Shown here piece after piece: positions 46,251 through 57,217 of a DNA stretch of 64,000 nucleotides. Where the stretch lies: positions 123,373,640 through 123,437,639 of the forward strand of contig NC_081410.1 of NCBI RefSeq assembly GCF_030272615.1, written 5' to 3'. The notes beneath the pieces were generated by a model. The model made no database searches and had not been told where the DNA came from. It was given only the letters and a program-made list of their open reading frames with translations. Within the stretch, counting starts at the first letter, position 1. Every line of letters starts with the position of its first letter. Source of the stretch: Cryptomeria japonica. Its lineage: Eukaryota; Streptophyta; Pinopsida; Cupressales; Cupressaceae. Made by a program: the position numbers and the translations under genes.

Positions 46251-48662
46251 ATGTTAGACTTTTATTTGCAAAATGTTCATGGTTATGATGATTATTATGA
46301 GTATAGCCCAGATGAATTAGATGAAGCTTTAGATGAGTTTTTGAACCCTAAAGATGCCAAACCTTCATTTTACCAAAAACTCATAAACCTTGTTACTATG
46401 CCATTTAGATGTGATGAGAAAGATAAGTTGAATGGTTCCTCTCAAGGGTACATTCCTATCAACTCTTCCACTAAATCTAGTAACATGGTTGTTTTCAACA
46501 ATCCTCTCTATGAAGAGATATCTCCTTTTGAACCAAAAGATAAACCTTTTGATAGCTATGATCATGCTTTGTTGGATGATGCTCTTGATAACTTTGTGGC
46601 TTTATTGAAATCTTTAAACAAGAACAAGACTTCTAAATTGGTTAACATGATAAACTTGAATGAGCATAACAAGCCTCTCTTTGAAGTCCAAGGTGCTTAT
46701 CCTTCTCCCACCTTTCAAGTTCCTAAATCACCTCTCCTTACTGTCCAAGGAGGGTATGATCATGATTCCTTTCGTACTCCGAATAAACCAATCATCACTG
46801 TGCAAGGAAGAAAACCTATAAGTCCTTATAGTTATGCCAAGCAATTAACTAGAGAGAGTTATCATGCGGTTGCCCATACTTATCACACCAGAAATAATAG
46901 GCAGCCTAATCCTCCTCTTGTTATTCTAGTTTCTCTTTCTAATCCTCAACTAATTCTTCCACAAGCTCCCTGTATTTCACAAGTTATGGGTAAGGAATAT
47001 GATCTCATAGAACAACTTAAAGCTACCCCTGCTAAGATATCCCTCTGGGATTTGATTCAAACTTCTTCCACTCATCATGGAATGTTACAAGATGCCTTGA
47101 AAGATTTGAATGTTCCTCCATCGAATACATCTAGTAATATAGCATCTTTGGTTAACTCTGTGATGAATCCTAAAGCTCAAATTGTGTTTACCCAAGATGA
47201 GTTGCCTACTAGTGAAATTCAACATCAATATGATCCCTTGATGATTGTGGTTATCATGAAAGACACTGCTATAAGACGAGCACTAGTAGATAATGGCCCT
47301 GGCCTTAATGTGTGTAGCATTAATCTATTGCATAAAATGAATGTGGATACATCCCTCATTGAGCCTGACTCTCATCCCATTCGAGGCTTTGACAATGTGG
47401 CTAAGACTTCATTAGGTATTATCACCTTACCCCTCACAGTAGGACCTGTCACTTTGCCTACTCCTATCCATGTTATATCAGGAAATTTAACATACAATTT
47501 GTTATTAGGGAGACCTTGGATTCACAGTATGCAAGTTGTCCCCTCTACATTGCATAGACAAGTTAAATTTATTTATAACAATAAGACATATACCTTGATA
47601 GGTGATACTAATTTCCAAGCTTGTCTACAAACATCTACTTCCAAAGGGGGTTCTTCTAAGCCATCCTTGTCTAGTGATGACTCTTTAAACAAGATACCTA
47701 TCGATGAATCCTCACTCTCTGATGATCAAAATTCTTTGGATGAGTCTGGAGCTCCTGAAGAAGATTCTTCTCGACTTGAAACTACACATAAGAAGGATTT
47801 TGATCCTGAGAAGGTTCTCACAGAAGACGATTGGGGATCTCTTGATTTCAATTCCACCTTTGTAGGTGAATATAAGGTTCCTTCTAGAGAGCTTAAAGTT
47901 GAAAAGAAGGAAGAAGCTAAAAATCAGTCAATCTTACCTGAACCTATGAGTAATAATTTTGTGGCCGCTTCTCAAACTTCTTCTCCTCACACCTCTAATT
48001 CTGAAGAGTTTGATTCTTTGTCTTATGAAAAACCGCCTTCTCTTTCTGAAATGGCTGATCGTTATGGTCATGGTTTTTGCATTTTTGCTAAGCATGGGTA
48101 TCATGGAAATGCTTGTGGTGCTCATGAACAAGGGATAAAGGTTCCTCTAGAGAATAATTTTCACAATTATGCCTTTGGACTTGGCTATAATCCCTGCAAA
48201 CGCACTAAAGCTTCTAAAAGGCCATGCATTAGTGTTAATGCTATTTCTACATCTCTATCAATGCAACACCCCAAGTATATTGATGGGGATCCTTCATGTG
48301 ACTATGCTTTGGATATCTTTCCTACCGATGATGCTTTAGCTGAATTTTTAGGAGCATATGATACTCTTCCTCATTATCATCACAATAGGGGACTCCCTTA
48401 TTGTTTGAACACTGAAGCCTATTTTGGAAAAGAGATTGATAATGATGAGATTGTGAAAGAATTCCCTCAGTTAAAGGATACTCCTCAACAAAGTAATCTT
48501 CTTATAAGTGACACCATTGATGTTAAGATGGATACTTGCAAAGAGGACAGAGTTATTAAAATTGGAAAATGTTTGGATGAAGAGGAACAAAAACAATATG
48601 AAGATTTATTGCATGAATTCCCGAGATCTTTGCTTGGACATACTCTAACATGCCTGGTATAG
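46251..48662 (+). CDS. Gag-protease-G-patch part of the F polyprotein
   Basis: An 803-residue open frame. Order: acidic N-terminus (ELDEALDEFLNP), three KPxxxVQGxY-type repeats (about residues 141, 160 and 178), AKQLTRESYHAVAHTYHTRN, a family segment EYDLIEQLKATPAKISLWDL, the protease around residue 345 with catalytic triplet DNG rather than DTG, followed by NLLLGRPWI, and a G-patch around 617-650 (GYHGNACGAHEQGIKVPLE then FGLGY). The end of the frame overlaps the RT frame, because a one-base shift lies near 48628; the original was one fused polyprotein. Gag would form particles and the protease would process them. Whether DNG supports catalysis is unknown. Confidence 0.88.
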   Translation: MLDFYLQNVHGYDDYYEYSPDELDEALDEFLNPKDAKPSFYQKLINLVTMPFRCDEKDKLNGSSQGYIPINSSTKSSNMVVFNNPLYEEISPFEPKDKPFDSYDHALLDDALDNFVALLKSLNKNKTSKLVNMINLNEHNKPLFEVQGAYPSPTFQVPKSPLLTVQGGYDHDSFRTPNKPIITVQGRKPISPYSYAKQLTRESYHAVAHTYHTRNNRQPNPPLVILVSLSNPQLILPQAPCISQVMGKEYDLIEQLKATPAKISLWDLIQTSSTHHGMLQDALKDLNVPPSNTSSNIASLVNSVMNPKAQIVFTQDELPTSEIQHQYDPLMIVVIMKDTAIRRALVDNGPGLNVCSINLLHKMNVDTSLIEPDSHPIRGFDNVAKTSLGIITLPLTVGPVTLPTPIHVISGNLTYNLLLGRPWIHSMQVVPSTLHRQVKFIYNNKTYTLIGDTNFQACLQTSTSKGGSSKPSLSSDDSLNKIPIDESSLSDDQNSLDESGAPEEDSSRLETTHKKDFDPEKVLTEDDWGSLDFNSTFVGEYKVPSRELKVEKKEEAKNQSILPEPMSNNFVAASQTSSPHTSNSEEFDSLSYEKPPSLSEMADRYGHGFCIFAKHGYHGNACGAHEQGIKVPLENNFHNYAFGLGYNPCKRTKASKRPCISVNAISTSLSMQHPKYIDGDPSCDYALDIFPTDDALAEFLGAYDTLPHYHHNRGLPYCLNTEAYFGKEIDNDEIVKEFPQLKDTPQQSNLLISDTIDVKMDTCKEDRVIKIGKCLDEEEQKQYEDLLHEFPRSLLGHTLTCLV

Positions 48663-50155
48663 ATCCTAAGATTGTCACTCATAATATTGTCTTAGTTCCT
48701 GATGCTAATCCCGTGAAACAAAAGATTCAAAAAATGAATCCTAAGGTGGCTCTGCTTGTTAAGGCTGAGATTGAAAAATTATTGGAGGCTGGATTTATTC
48801 GCCCTATTGATTATTCCCCATGGATTTCAAATATTGTCGCTGTGGCTAAACCAGATAACAAAATAAGAATGTGTACCGATTTTTGAGATTTAAATAAGGC
48901 TTCTTTAAAAGATGATTTCCCTCTTCCAAACATTGACATGATAGTTGATTCTACGGCAGGACATGCCTTGTTATCCTTCATGGATGGTTTTTCAGGATAC
49001 AATCAAATTTTCATTAACCCTCAAGATCAATTCAAAACCGCTTTCACCACTCCTTGGGGTACATTTTGTTGGATAATGATGCCTTTTGGACTTAAAAATG
49101 CCGGTGCAACTTATCAACGAGCGATGACCCTTATCTTTCATGATTATATGCATAAGATTTTAGAAGATTATGTTGATGATATTGTGGCGAAATCCATTCT
49201 TCGCATAGAGCATATTAAAATCCTTCATCAAATCTTTGAAAGAATTCATAAATATCACATGCGCTTGAATCCCCGAAAATGTGTTTTCGGTGTGGATAGT
49301 GGAAAACTATTAGGATTCATAGTTTCGCATCGTGGGATTGAGGTGGACACTAAGAAAATAGATGCTATTGTCAATATGCCACCTCCTAGAAATGTGTCTC
49401 AACTTAAAAGCTTACAAGGAAAGATTCAAGCTATTCGTAGGTTCGTATCTCAACTTGTGGATCGTACCTTTCCTTTTACTCAACTTCTCAAAAAGAATAT
49501 CACTTTTCAATGGAACGAAGATTGTCAGCAAGCATTTGAAGATTTAAAAGTGTATTTGGCTAGTCCTCCTATTCTTCAACCTGCCAAACCTTCTAAACCC
49601 TTCGTTCTGTATACATCTACTTCCTCTCATGCTCTCGCAGCATTGTTGGCACAACATGATAAAGATGGTAAGGAATGTCCGATTTATTACATAAGTCATA
49701 CCTTACTCGATTATGAGACCCGATATTCTACGATAGAAAGACAATGCTTGGCCTTGGTGTTTGCGACTCAGAAATTGAGACATTATCTTTTAAATTCAGA
49801 AGTCCACGTCATGGTAAAGTTTGATCCTTTGAAGCATCTTTTCTCTAAAACTGATTTATCAGGACGCCTATCTAATTGGGTTATGATGTTAACTGAATTT
49901 GACCTTAAATTTGTTTCACAAAAAGCAATTAAAGGGCAAGTATTGACTGAACACTTAGTTGAGGCCCCTTCACCTTTCTCCTTCCCTAATTCTGAGTCTT
50001 TCCCCGATGACTTCATTTTTTCTATAGAAAAAGATGAAACTTGGGAATTATACTTTGATGGTTCTAAGTGTCATACGGGATCGGGGACAGGTGTTGTTCT
50101 GATTTCTCCTACAAAGAAATCTATCCCCAATCTATCCCCTTATCCTATCGTCTAA
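48650..50155 (+). pseudogene. Gypsy reverse transcriptase and first RNase H of element F
   Basis: RT starts with MPGIDPKIVTHNI and goes through LLEAGFIRPIDYSPWIS, MCTDF, DLNKASLKDDFPLPNIDM, FSGYNQI, MPFGLKNAGATYQRAM and EDYVDDIVAKS, with both catalytic Asp present. A TGA at 48884-48886 replaces the Arg of the usual CTDFRDLNK. The connection and a degenerate first RNase H follow (FVLYTSTSSHALAALLAQ, where the usual Asp is missing, as is common in Tat elements). The second RNase H begins at WELYFDGSKCHTGSGTG. A 10-bp tandem duplication (tctatcccca twice, about 50128-50147) then shifts the frame, causing the stop at 50153-50155. Confidence 0.93.
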
Positions 50156-50673
50156 ATTTCCTGTGTACCAATAACATTGCTAAGTATGAGGCTCTTATAG
50201 CGGGAATAAAAGTAGCCTTAGCTCTGAATATAAAGCACATACATATTTATGGAGATTCTCAATTGATTATAAGACAAGTAACGGGATTGTATCAAGAAAA
50301 ACAAGACAAATTATCACAATATAAAGACCTTGCTATCTCTTTATTACAAAAATTTGATTCTTATACCATGGAACCTGTTCCTCGAAAAGATAATCGACAT
50401 GCGGATGCAATGGCATGTGTGGCTTCTCTTGTATCTTTAGAGGACGCTGTGGTTGATCTTAAATTTGTTATTCACAACCTTATTTCTCCAGCTATTGTAG
50501 ACGATTCTAGCTTGGTAACATGTTGTGACTTTATAGACTCAGATGAATGGTACTCGCATATCATAAGATATCTGACCGATGGTACCTTTCCTGATTCCGC
50601 CAATAGGAACACTAGGGCTAGAATCCGCAAGTTGTCTACTAGATATATCATTCTTTCTAATGTCCTTTACTGA
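50156..50673 (+). pseudogene. Second, archaeal-type RNase H of element F
   Basis: After the 10-bp duplication the domain goes on in another frame: NNIAKYEALIAGIKVAL, IHIYGDSQLIIRQV and PRKDNRHADAMACVASL. With FDGS before the shift, all four acidic positions (D, E, D, D) can be seen. A second RNase H between RT and integrase marks the Tat group. The frame ends at TGA 50671-50673, just before the integrase zinc finger, where the family continues without a stop. Confidence 0.9.
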
Positions 50674-51357
50674 AGGGGTTATGATGGTCTTCTCCTTCGC
50701 TATCTTAACAAATCAGAAATCCCCGTTGCTCTTGAAGAGGCACATTCAGGTGCCTGTGGGGGGCATTTTGGAGGCAAGTCCTTGGTTCAAAGATTGCCTC
50801 GTATGGGATACTATTGGCAAACTATGCAGAAGGATTATTTTTCATTTGTTAAGAAATGTCATCAATGTCAACAACACAATAATCTAATTCATGCTCCTGC
50901 CCAAGAACTTCATTCTCAAGTGGCTTCTTGGCCCTTCTCTGCATGGGGTTTGGATCTCATCGATAAAATCTCTCCTCCTTCATCTCAAGGACACACCTTC
51001 ATTATAACTGCAATAGATTACTTTACGAAGTGGGTAGAAGCTATTCCCCTTCGCTCTACTACTGCTGAAGTGATTTGTCAATTTCTTCTAGAAAACATCA
51101 TTTCTCAATTCGGGATACCTTCCACTATAATCTCAGATAATGGGACATCATTTAAGAACAAGGACATGAAGAAATTCCTCGAGAAGTATCATATCAAACA
51201 TCAATTTTCTACACCATACTATCCTCAATCAAATGGTCAAGCCGAATCATCCAATAAGATAATTGAACAAATTCTTCGCAAAACCGTGAATAAGCATGGT
51301 AAGGATTGGAGTAATCAGCTAATCTATGCTCTTTGGGCCTACCGAATGAGTGTATGA
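50674..51357 (+). pseudogene. Integrase zinc finger and catalytic core of element F
   Basis: The frame starts after the stop and includes EEAHSGACGGHFGGK and CHQCQQHNN, the His-His-Cys-Cys zinc finger. The core has WGLDLIDKI (Asp), TIISDNGTSFKN (Asp) and PQSNGQAESSNK (Glu), so the DDE triad is complete, in contrast to element C. A TGA at 51355-51357 replaces an Arg codon (probable CGA) after WAYRMSV. Another TGA follows at 51487-51489. Confidence 0.93.
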
Positions 51358-51806
51358 ATTGCTACAGGAACTACTCCTTATAATCTTGTTTATGGTGCTG
51401 ACGCTATTATGCCTTTAGAGTTAGAGATTCCATCACTTAGGGTTTCTCTCAAAGGTATAGTAGATGATGACTCTTATAGAGAACAATGACTTCAACAGCT
51501 TGAGATGCTTGATGATAGCGTATAAATGCTCTTGAGCATATTCAAGCGTATCACAAAACTCTACAACGAAGCTATAATAATAAGGTTATTCAACGCTCCT
51601 TCTCAGTAGGTGACTTAGTCCTCTATGAGAATCAGCGCAATGTGAATGCCTTACCTGCAGAAAAGGGAAAATTTAGTCCTAATTGGCTTGGACCATATAT
51701 CGTTATTGAAGATTATGGATCAGGTGCTTACAAAATAGCGGATGTAGACGGTACGCCTCTTAAAGAACCTATCAATGCTATGCACTTGCATAGATATTAT
51801 GCTTAA
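51358..51806 (+). pseudogene. Integrase C-terminal part of element F
   Basis: Beyond the stop, TGTTPYNLVYGADAIMPLE continues the integrase. After TGA 51487 and a shift near 51515, an open stretch of 96 codons (51519-51806) gives LEHIQAYHKTLQRSYN, SVGDLVLYENQR, FSPNWLGPYIVIEDYG and PINAMHLHRYYA to a TAA. The GPY motif is the usual gypsy integrase end. This stretch has no ATG and is easily overlooked. Confidence 0.88.
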
Positions 51807-52325
51807 TTCTTCATTCCTTATTTATCTTCTTTTCAGTTCTTCAACATTGGGTAATATGTTAGTATATCTTAATTAGAGCAAAATAGAGTTAAATGATATG
51901 GTGTTTAATCTATATTGCTTCGTTCTCGACAAGCGTGTTTCTTTACCTTATAGTTTGTCTTGAATTCATTTATGTAAATTGTAAAAGATTTACATTTCCA
52001 TTATGCTAGCATATTATACAATGTCTTTATGTGTTAAGTAGAATCGTATCATGTTGTGTTTAAGTTCAAAATTAAATCACATTAGTTATATGATTCTTAG
52101 ACTTAATGCATATTTCTTCCCTATCATCAATGTAGTACTTGATTAAATATTTTAATTAAGTCACACATGTATCAATTTAATCATGGAGCATTGAGAAATC
52201 AATCACATGGAAATTAAATCCTGAACATACATGTACACCTACCAAATGTATTAACCTTAATCAAAGCAAAATATACATTGTTTTAAGCATTAAAGATAAC
52301 ACATTTGAGACAAAAGAGAAGCATG

Positions 52326-52359
<34 letters not shown>

Positions 52360-52410
52360 GATCATATACAAATATAGGTCATTATACATCCAAAATATGA
52401 CCTATCCTAC
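51807..52410. other. Noncoding part of F after pol, with microsatellite
   Basis: AT-rich, no gene on either strand. A (TA)n(TG)n run lies at about 52325-52359. Confidence 0.65.
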
Positions 52411-53119
52411 ATCATAAAATCATCTCCTATCCCTAGGGCTGGTGGTTGGAGAGTGACGACTAGATGCTCCCTCCTGATCCGGCCATGCAGGTGGACCCAT
52501 AGGTGTGTAGCACAATATAGACCTCGAGTGACTTCGAGAGGAACTCCTACGATCCCTATCCATAAGGATCGCGTGATAGGAGGTAGCCTCGGCCTGAGCT
52601 GCTGCTAGATCTCGTTGTGCCCGCTGAAGGTTCTCTGATAGAACTCTCTCTCTCTCTCCCTCCATATGTCTACCTGTACTCAGAATGGGGAAAACAAGTC
52701 CTCATGCCGACCCACGTTCCCCTGAGGCCTATAAGCAATTTGTGAGGAACTGGGGATCTGTGCCATCGTGGAAATGTCTGTCACTACTTGCTGAATCAGG
52801 GAACGCCACTCCTGCACATTAACTGTAGCAGTAGAACAAATTTTTGTATTAGTACCATTCTATATCATCAAAACATTAATCAATCAATATAAACCTACTA
52901 TGCTTGGATCTCCCTCACGCCAGTAGGGATCATGATATGGTAGCATCTGTGACTCGGAACTACTAGGCTCCCCACGCTCAAATAATCTATGCACGATGGG
53001 TGTAGGCTGACCTGTACTAGAAACAGGTCTCCGTATCGCCTCGTGTTCCCCCTTTTGGGGAATAAGAGGAGGATCCAGGGCTATGGTATCATCTCCTAAA
53101 TGGTGGGGAGCTACATCTG

Positions 53120-53236
53120 ACCCCTCCTCATCATCTCTATCCTCATCCTCACCCTCATCCTCGTCCTCATCCGCATCCTCACCTGCATCCTCGTTCTCCT
53201 CATCTCTATCTGTGTCCTCCTCCTCCTCCTCCTCGA
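53120..53236 (-). repeat. Acidic low-complexity coding repeat in the PMD gene
   Basis: On the + strand it is a run of cctcatc/cctcctc words. On the - strand it encodes an Asp/Glu-rich stretch between the PMD core and the C-terminal tail. It is probably prone to slippage. Confidence 0.8.
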
Positions 53237-54542
53237 CACTAGGCTGATCTCCTGTGGGTGGATCAAGATCTCCTACCTCCTCATGACCCTCTCCCTCCTC
53301 TGGCTTCTCCGACCTGGATCCCTGGTCCTCATCTCAGTCTCCATGTCTCCATGGGCCTGGATGGCCTGTCGGGTGATCTGGTGGAAAGATAGGCCCTGGG
53401 TATGATCTCATAAACCATGAGACATACCTGCACTGTGCTCCAGGCTCTGCAGAGTAATCAGTGACCACATCCTGATCGGATCCCTCTATATCTGTAGTCT
53501 CGATGTCATCTATCATCGGTCTCGCTACTGCTCTAGGTCTGGGAAGGACTCGTGAGTGTCGAGTATAGATGGGTACATTGGCTGGAACGCACTGCTCTAG
53601 CCCAAACTGCCTCCGTACTTGGTCAAAGTAGAATGGGACTATGATATGTGAATATCATCCCCACAGTAGGCGGTTCCTCTATAAGCATGCTAACTATCTC
53701 TCCATCCCATCCCATCTGTGCATCCGCAGATAGGGTCTCCATACTATCACCTCAGCTGTCAATTTATCAAATATCACTCTCCAATATAGCAGATCTCCAA
53801 ATCTCCACTCGCTGGTAAGTGGATAGGCAAACACCCTAGGTCACTTGCTAGCCGTACTCATCGAAAAGCCGACAGGCCTGGTGCATGTGAAGTGCTCAAA
53901 TATCCACACCTGCAGAAGTGTGCATGTCATCAAGCTGCAACCCTGTCCAAACACATACTCCTCAAGGTCATGATAGAGATGTGCAAGCATACTCTGACCC
54001 CAAGCATATACTCTCCTGTGTCTCTCCATAGCTCTGATGCACCATGTGAGACCCCCATGCATGTGCGTACCTCGCCCATTAGGGCAGACGGCTAGTGCTA
54101 TGATGGCGATCATAAGACATCTCATAAGGGGCACCTCTCCTATAGGATGTAAGAGCCAGTTGACCATGATGCAACCTCTTGTCTCGCTCGGCATTACTCT
54201 CCCTATGCAGTATACCTTCTCCCTCTGATGGTCCTCGGCTGATTGATCGATCGCGTATGTCACAGTAGCTCCTCTGATAGGAAGATGAAGTATGCAGTAC
54301 ACATCCACAAGTGTAACCGTCAGCTCTCCTACTGGAAGATGGAATGTGCATGTGTCAGGATCCCATCGCTCCATCAGTGCCATCAACATCGCAGGATGGA
54401 ACCGAATGGCTGGCATGAGGATCGCATACCATAAACCCACAATCGACAATGTGTCTCTCTCTGCCTGAGTCAGCCGGGGAATCTGATCTCGCAAACTGCG
54501 AAGAATCTGTCCCGCCATATGCTCTCTCATGTATGGGAGACC

Positions 54543-54892
54543 CTGCAACACAAAAACATAACTATAATAAGTACTCAATCATCAAAATCATTCATGCAAA
54601 TTGTCAAACATCGTATGCTAACCCTAACATCTCTCACCAAGTCCTGATTGGGACCATGGCGCCCTGCTAGGGACCATGGTGCCTTGTCAGGGACCATGGT
54701 GCCCTGATTGGGACCATGGCGCCCTATCAGGGACCATGGCGCCTTGAGGGGACCATGGTGCCCCACAGGGACCATGGCTCCCCATAGGGACCATGGCACC
54801 CTAGGTGGGACCCAGGGTCAGATTCCAGGGCCCACAAATGATCACAGAAAGTCAAATGCAGAAAATCAAAAGTCAACATTCAGTCAACTCAC
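54543..54892 (-). other. Intron 1 of the antisense PMD gene
   Basis: A 350-bp intron with donor GTGAGT and a pyrimidine-rich TTTTTGTGTTGCAG acceptor; both flanking exons are in the same phase. It contains the 54650-54812 minisatellite. A retained intron in antisense to the element's genomic RNA is what one expects if the gene is copied via the element's own transcript. Confidence 0.7.
54650..54812. repeat. Minisatellite, eight ~20-bp units
   Basis: Eight units with the core gggaccatgg, followed by cgcc, tgcc, cacc or ctcc and a variable 4-6 base tail. The core joins two 6-bp palindromes, CCATGG and GGCGCC. The same word occurs in the LTRs of the family (for example 3369-3404 and 10425-10450, in the other orientation because A is reversed). 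Confidence 0.9.
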
Positions 54893-54973
54893 CTCGTCCA
54901 GTGGCTCGTCATCGATCACGGCCTGTCGCAAGATCTCAATCCTCATGGGACGCTCCAGTCGTCGTGAAGGCAT

Positions 54974-55539
54974 GATGATGGCTATGTGGGCTCCACTGCA
55001 ATGAATAGTATTTAGAAATCAACAAAGTGACAAATGCAAGTGTCACTTTCAAGGTATATACTTTCATTCTTTTACCTTTGCTTTCAAAACCCTAATTTTC
55101 CTCTGTCACTCATTTCATCATAACTTGAGTTCGGGAGATGCGATTTTTGAACCGTTTGTTGCATAGGAATCGTATTTTAATTCCCCTACTCTCGGGATGT
55201 TCCAAAAAGTGCTCTGATGAAGCCTTTTCAGTGAACATCCCTCATCAATACTCTCTTACACAATTTGTTGTAAGTAAACATGCTACCCTGTTTCACCTCC
55301 CTAATAAGCAAGTTGAAATAGGGGGGGCATATAGCTACTCACAAATTTCATCACTTTCCTTAGTAAGCATTAGGTGATTTTGTGATCTAACGTGTGTTTT
55401 GTAGGGTGTGGTTCCTAACTGTGTACTGCAGATACCGTTGGGGGCTTCGTCCGACAACTTATGGATATATCCTTTTTCAAATGATGTTTACTTTTCTGTA
55501 CTTTAGCTTGCATATACACATAGTACTCATATGACTGCT
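54974..55539. other. Noncoding region of F before the polypurine tract
   Basis: No gene. Upstream of the PMD start this should hold the antisense promoter, if there is one; no TATA box was convincing. The last ~270 bases match the equivalent stretch of element A (3782-4040), so they are conserved in the family. Confidence 0.6.
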
Positions 55540-55554
55540 AAAGTGGGGGCTAAA
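55540..55554 (+). other. Polypurine tract of element F
   Basis: aaagtgggggctaaa, immediately before the 3' LTR; the same as in A. Confidence 0.9.
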
Positions 55555-57212
55555 TGTAGCATCATAAATTGTACACACTTGCTAGGGTGGTACAATTTCA
55601 CACCTAGTTTAGCACCTGCCTTGGTGCATTTTACATTTTGCATTGCATTTCTCCTTTAGCACTTAATTAATCAAATTAATTAGGTCTAAGGTCCTATTTC
55701 ACCATTCTCCACATCATAAAGTTGGGCCCTTTCGTTAAAGTGTGCCCTTTTCATTTGATTCCTCCAATACATCATTCAATCAAAAACCCTAATTAAGTCC
55801 TATTTTGAACTTGGGGGCTTGGTTTCGGGGGTCAAAACATCTCGAAATCACCTGTAACTTCGGGATTCTCTCTAAAATCATCATATCCGACGGCCCTGAA
55901 AATTTGGTGAAAAGTTGTCGGGACTGTGGCGCCCGGAGTGCACATGGTCCCGGACATTTTTCTCGAAATTTTAGGAGCACAATCCAATCATAAAATAAAG
56001 CTTAACCCCAAGAAATTGGCAGGAAATTCAATCTCTAGGTCGGCCAAAAGACGAAATTACGATCTAGGGTTTCATACATAAGAGCTCTCTTTCTTCATTT
56101 GAAGGGATCTGATTTTTGTTTTCAGGAACCTCATATGTAGCAAAAGAGAAGATCTTTGAAGACTTCAACAACATTCAACATCCCTCTATCAAGCATTTAT
56201 CAATTTCACTCATCCATTTAGGGCTTGGAAGACATTGAAGAACAATAGGAGATTACCGACTGAAGATTGGCTTGTACCCCTCCCTTGGGGGTTGGGTATG
56301 ATTTCATGTTGTTTTCATGTCTTTGCATAAGCTTCAATATATCATTTATTCATGCTTTAGATCACTTTTCATCTTGATTTAGAGCATTTACATTGTCATT
56401 TACAAGCAATTAGGGTTTACTTTCTAGGTTGCTCTGGTTTGCTTACTTGCATTTTAGGATCTTGCACACACACAAGGTCTGCACACACAATACATTTTAC
56501 AATACAACTTGGCTATTCATGGAGGTGGAAATCACTGAAGTGGGGGTTTGACTAAGGCAAAACCCTATATAGCTACCCATACCCTTTTCAGATATAAGTG
56601 CAGGTTTCGGGACTCGGACTACGCTGCAGGTCACAGATCCGGGAAAAGCAGGTCGACACAGCACTCCACACCAAATTGCAGAGAAAAAGACCTGGACAGG
56701 GGTGTGGGGTGCCCTGGTCCTGCTAGGATAGGGGCGCTAGGCACCTTGGTCCCTAGGACAGAGGCGCTGGGTGCCTTGGTCCTCCTGACAGACAGCATTT
56801 TCGACAGTTTCTAGAGTGCAAGACAGCAGTTTCAGGTGCAGTTTTCGGCACAGTGTCAGGACAGTGGCGCCCACACCCCCATCTCAAACATTTTCAATCA
56901 GATTTTGACTCCGAGTACGCATCTACATTCTTGTTTTGTCCTTGTTTTTACAGCTGTTCATTGTTTAATCTCAATTCTGCAATCTTGTTATTAGTTCATA
57001 CATGCATTTTGGGATTAGGACTTGAACTTGTATCATTTTATCTTTCAATTACAACAAAGGAATAGAAATCCTAATAGGTAGCCCGTGGCTCTCTCTTTCA
57101 CAAAAAGAAGTAGCCAATTGTGTGATACCTCTAGGCTCTTTCATATTCCGTAATGTGTGTCAAAAGGTAGGATTAGGGCATGTTAACCTAGTCTCGCTTT
57201 TTCCCCTACACA
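55555..57212 (+). repeat. 3' LTR of element F
   Basis: It is 1,658 bp, TGTAGCATCATAAATTG to TTTTCCCCTACACA, closely matching 44454-46079 but with three instead of two units of the GC-rich repeat (about 56695-56785). Confidence 0.92.
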
Positions 57213-57217
57213 GTTAC

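Larger units (their letters stand above)
52420..54973 (-). pseudogene. Antisense plant-mobile-domain (PMD) gene carried by element F, with introns
   Basis: On the - strand, exon 1 is 54973-54893 (MPSRRLERPMRIEILRQAVI then DDEPLDE). It ends at a donor GTGAGT; intron 1 is 54892-54543 and ends TTTGTGTTGCAG; exon 2 starts GLPYMREHMAGQIL in phase. Exon 2 has ERWDPDTCTFHLPVGE, TLVDVYCILHLPIRG, WLLHPIGE, and past several stops WRPYLRMHRWDGM and VRRQFGLEQCVPANVP. This is the plan of the PMD (aminotransferase-like) family, related to Arabidopsis MAIN/MAIL1, which act in the nucleus in transposon silencing and gene control. A long acidic stretch follows, a probable second intron (52898-52823), and a coiled-coil tail to 52420. 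Stops near 53840, 53690, 53673, 53656 and 53337 show decay. Exon limits are by eye. Confidence 0.75.
44454..57212 (+). mobile_element. Element F: near-complete Tat-type Ty3/gypsy element with antisense gene
   Basis: The LTRs are 44454-46079 and 55555-57212, TSD gttac (44449-44453 and 57213-57217). The order is PBS, gag-protease-G-patch, RT, RNase H, second (archaeal-type) RNase H, integrase, then a 3.7-kb region holding an antisense intron-containing gene, then polypurine tract and LTR. The second RNase H and the extra antisense gene are Tat-lineage traits. It is inserted inside the gag of E. The coding part has a few stops and two or three frameshifts. Confidence 0.92.

Noticed and set aside
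52325-52359. TG microsatellite as a regulatory site
   Set aside because: A simple repeat; nothing links it to a promoter.
54575-54799. 74-residue - frame with repeated GRHGPNQ-like words
   Set aside because: It is a read-through of the eight-unit minisatellite within intron 1; no coding evidence.
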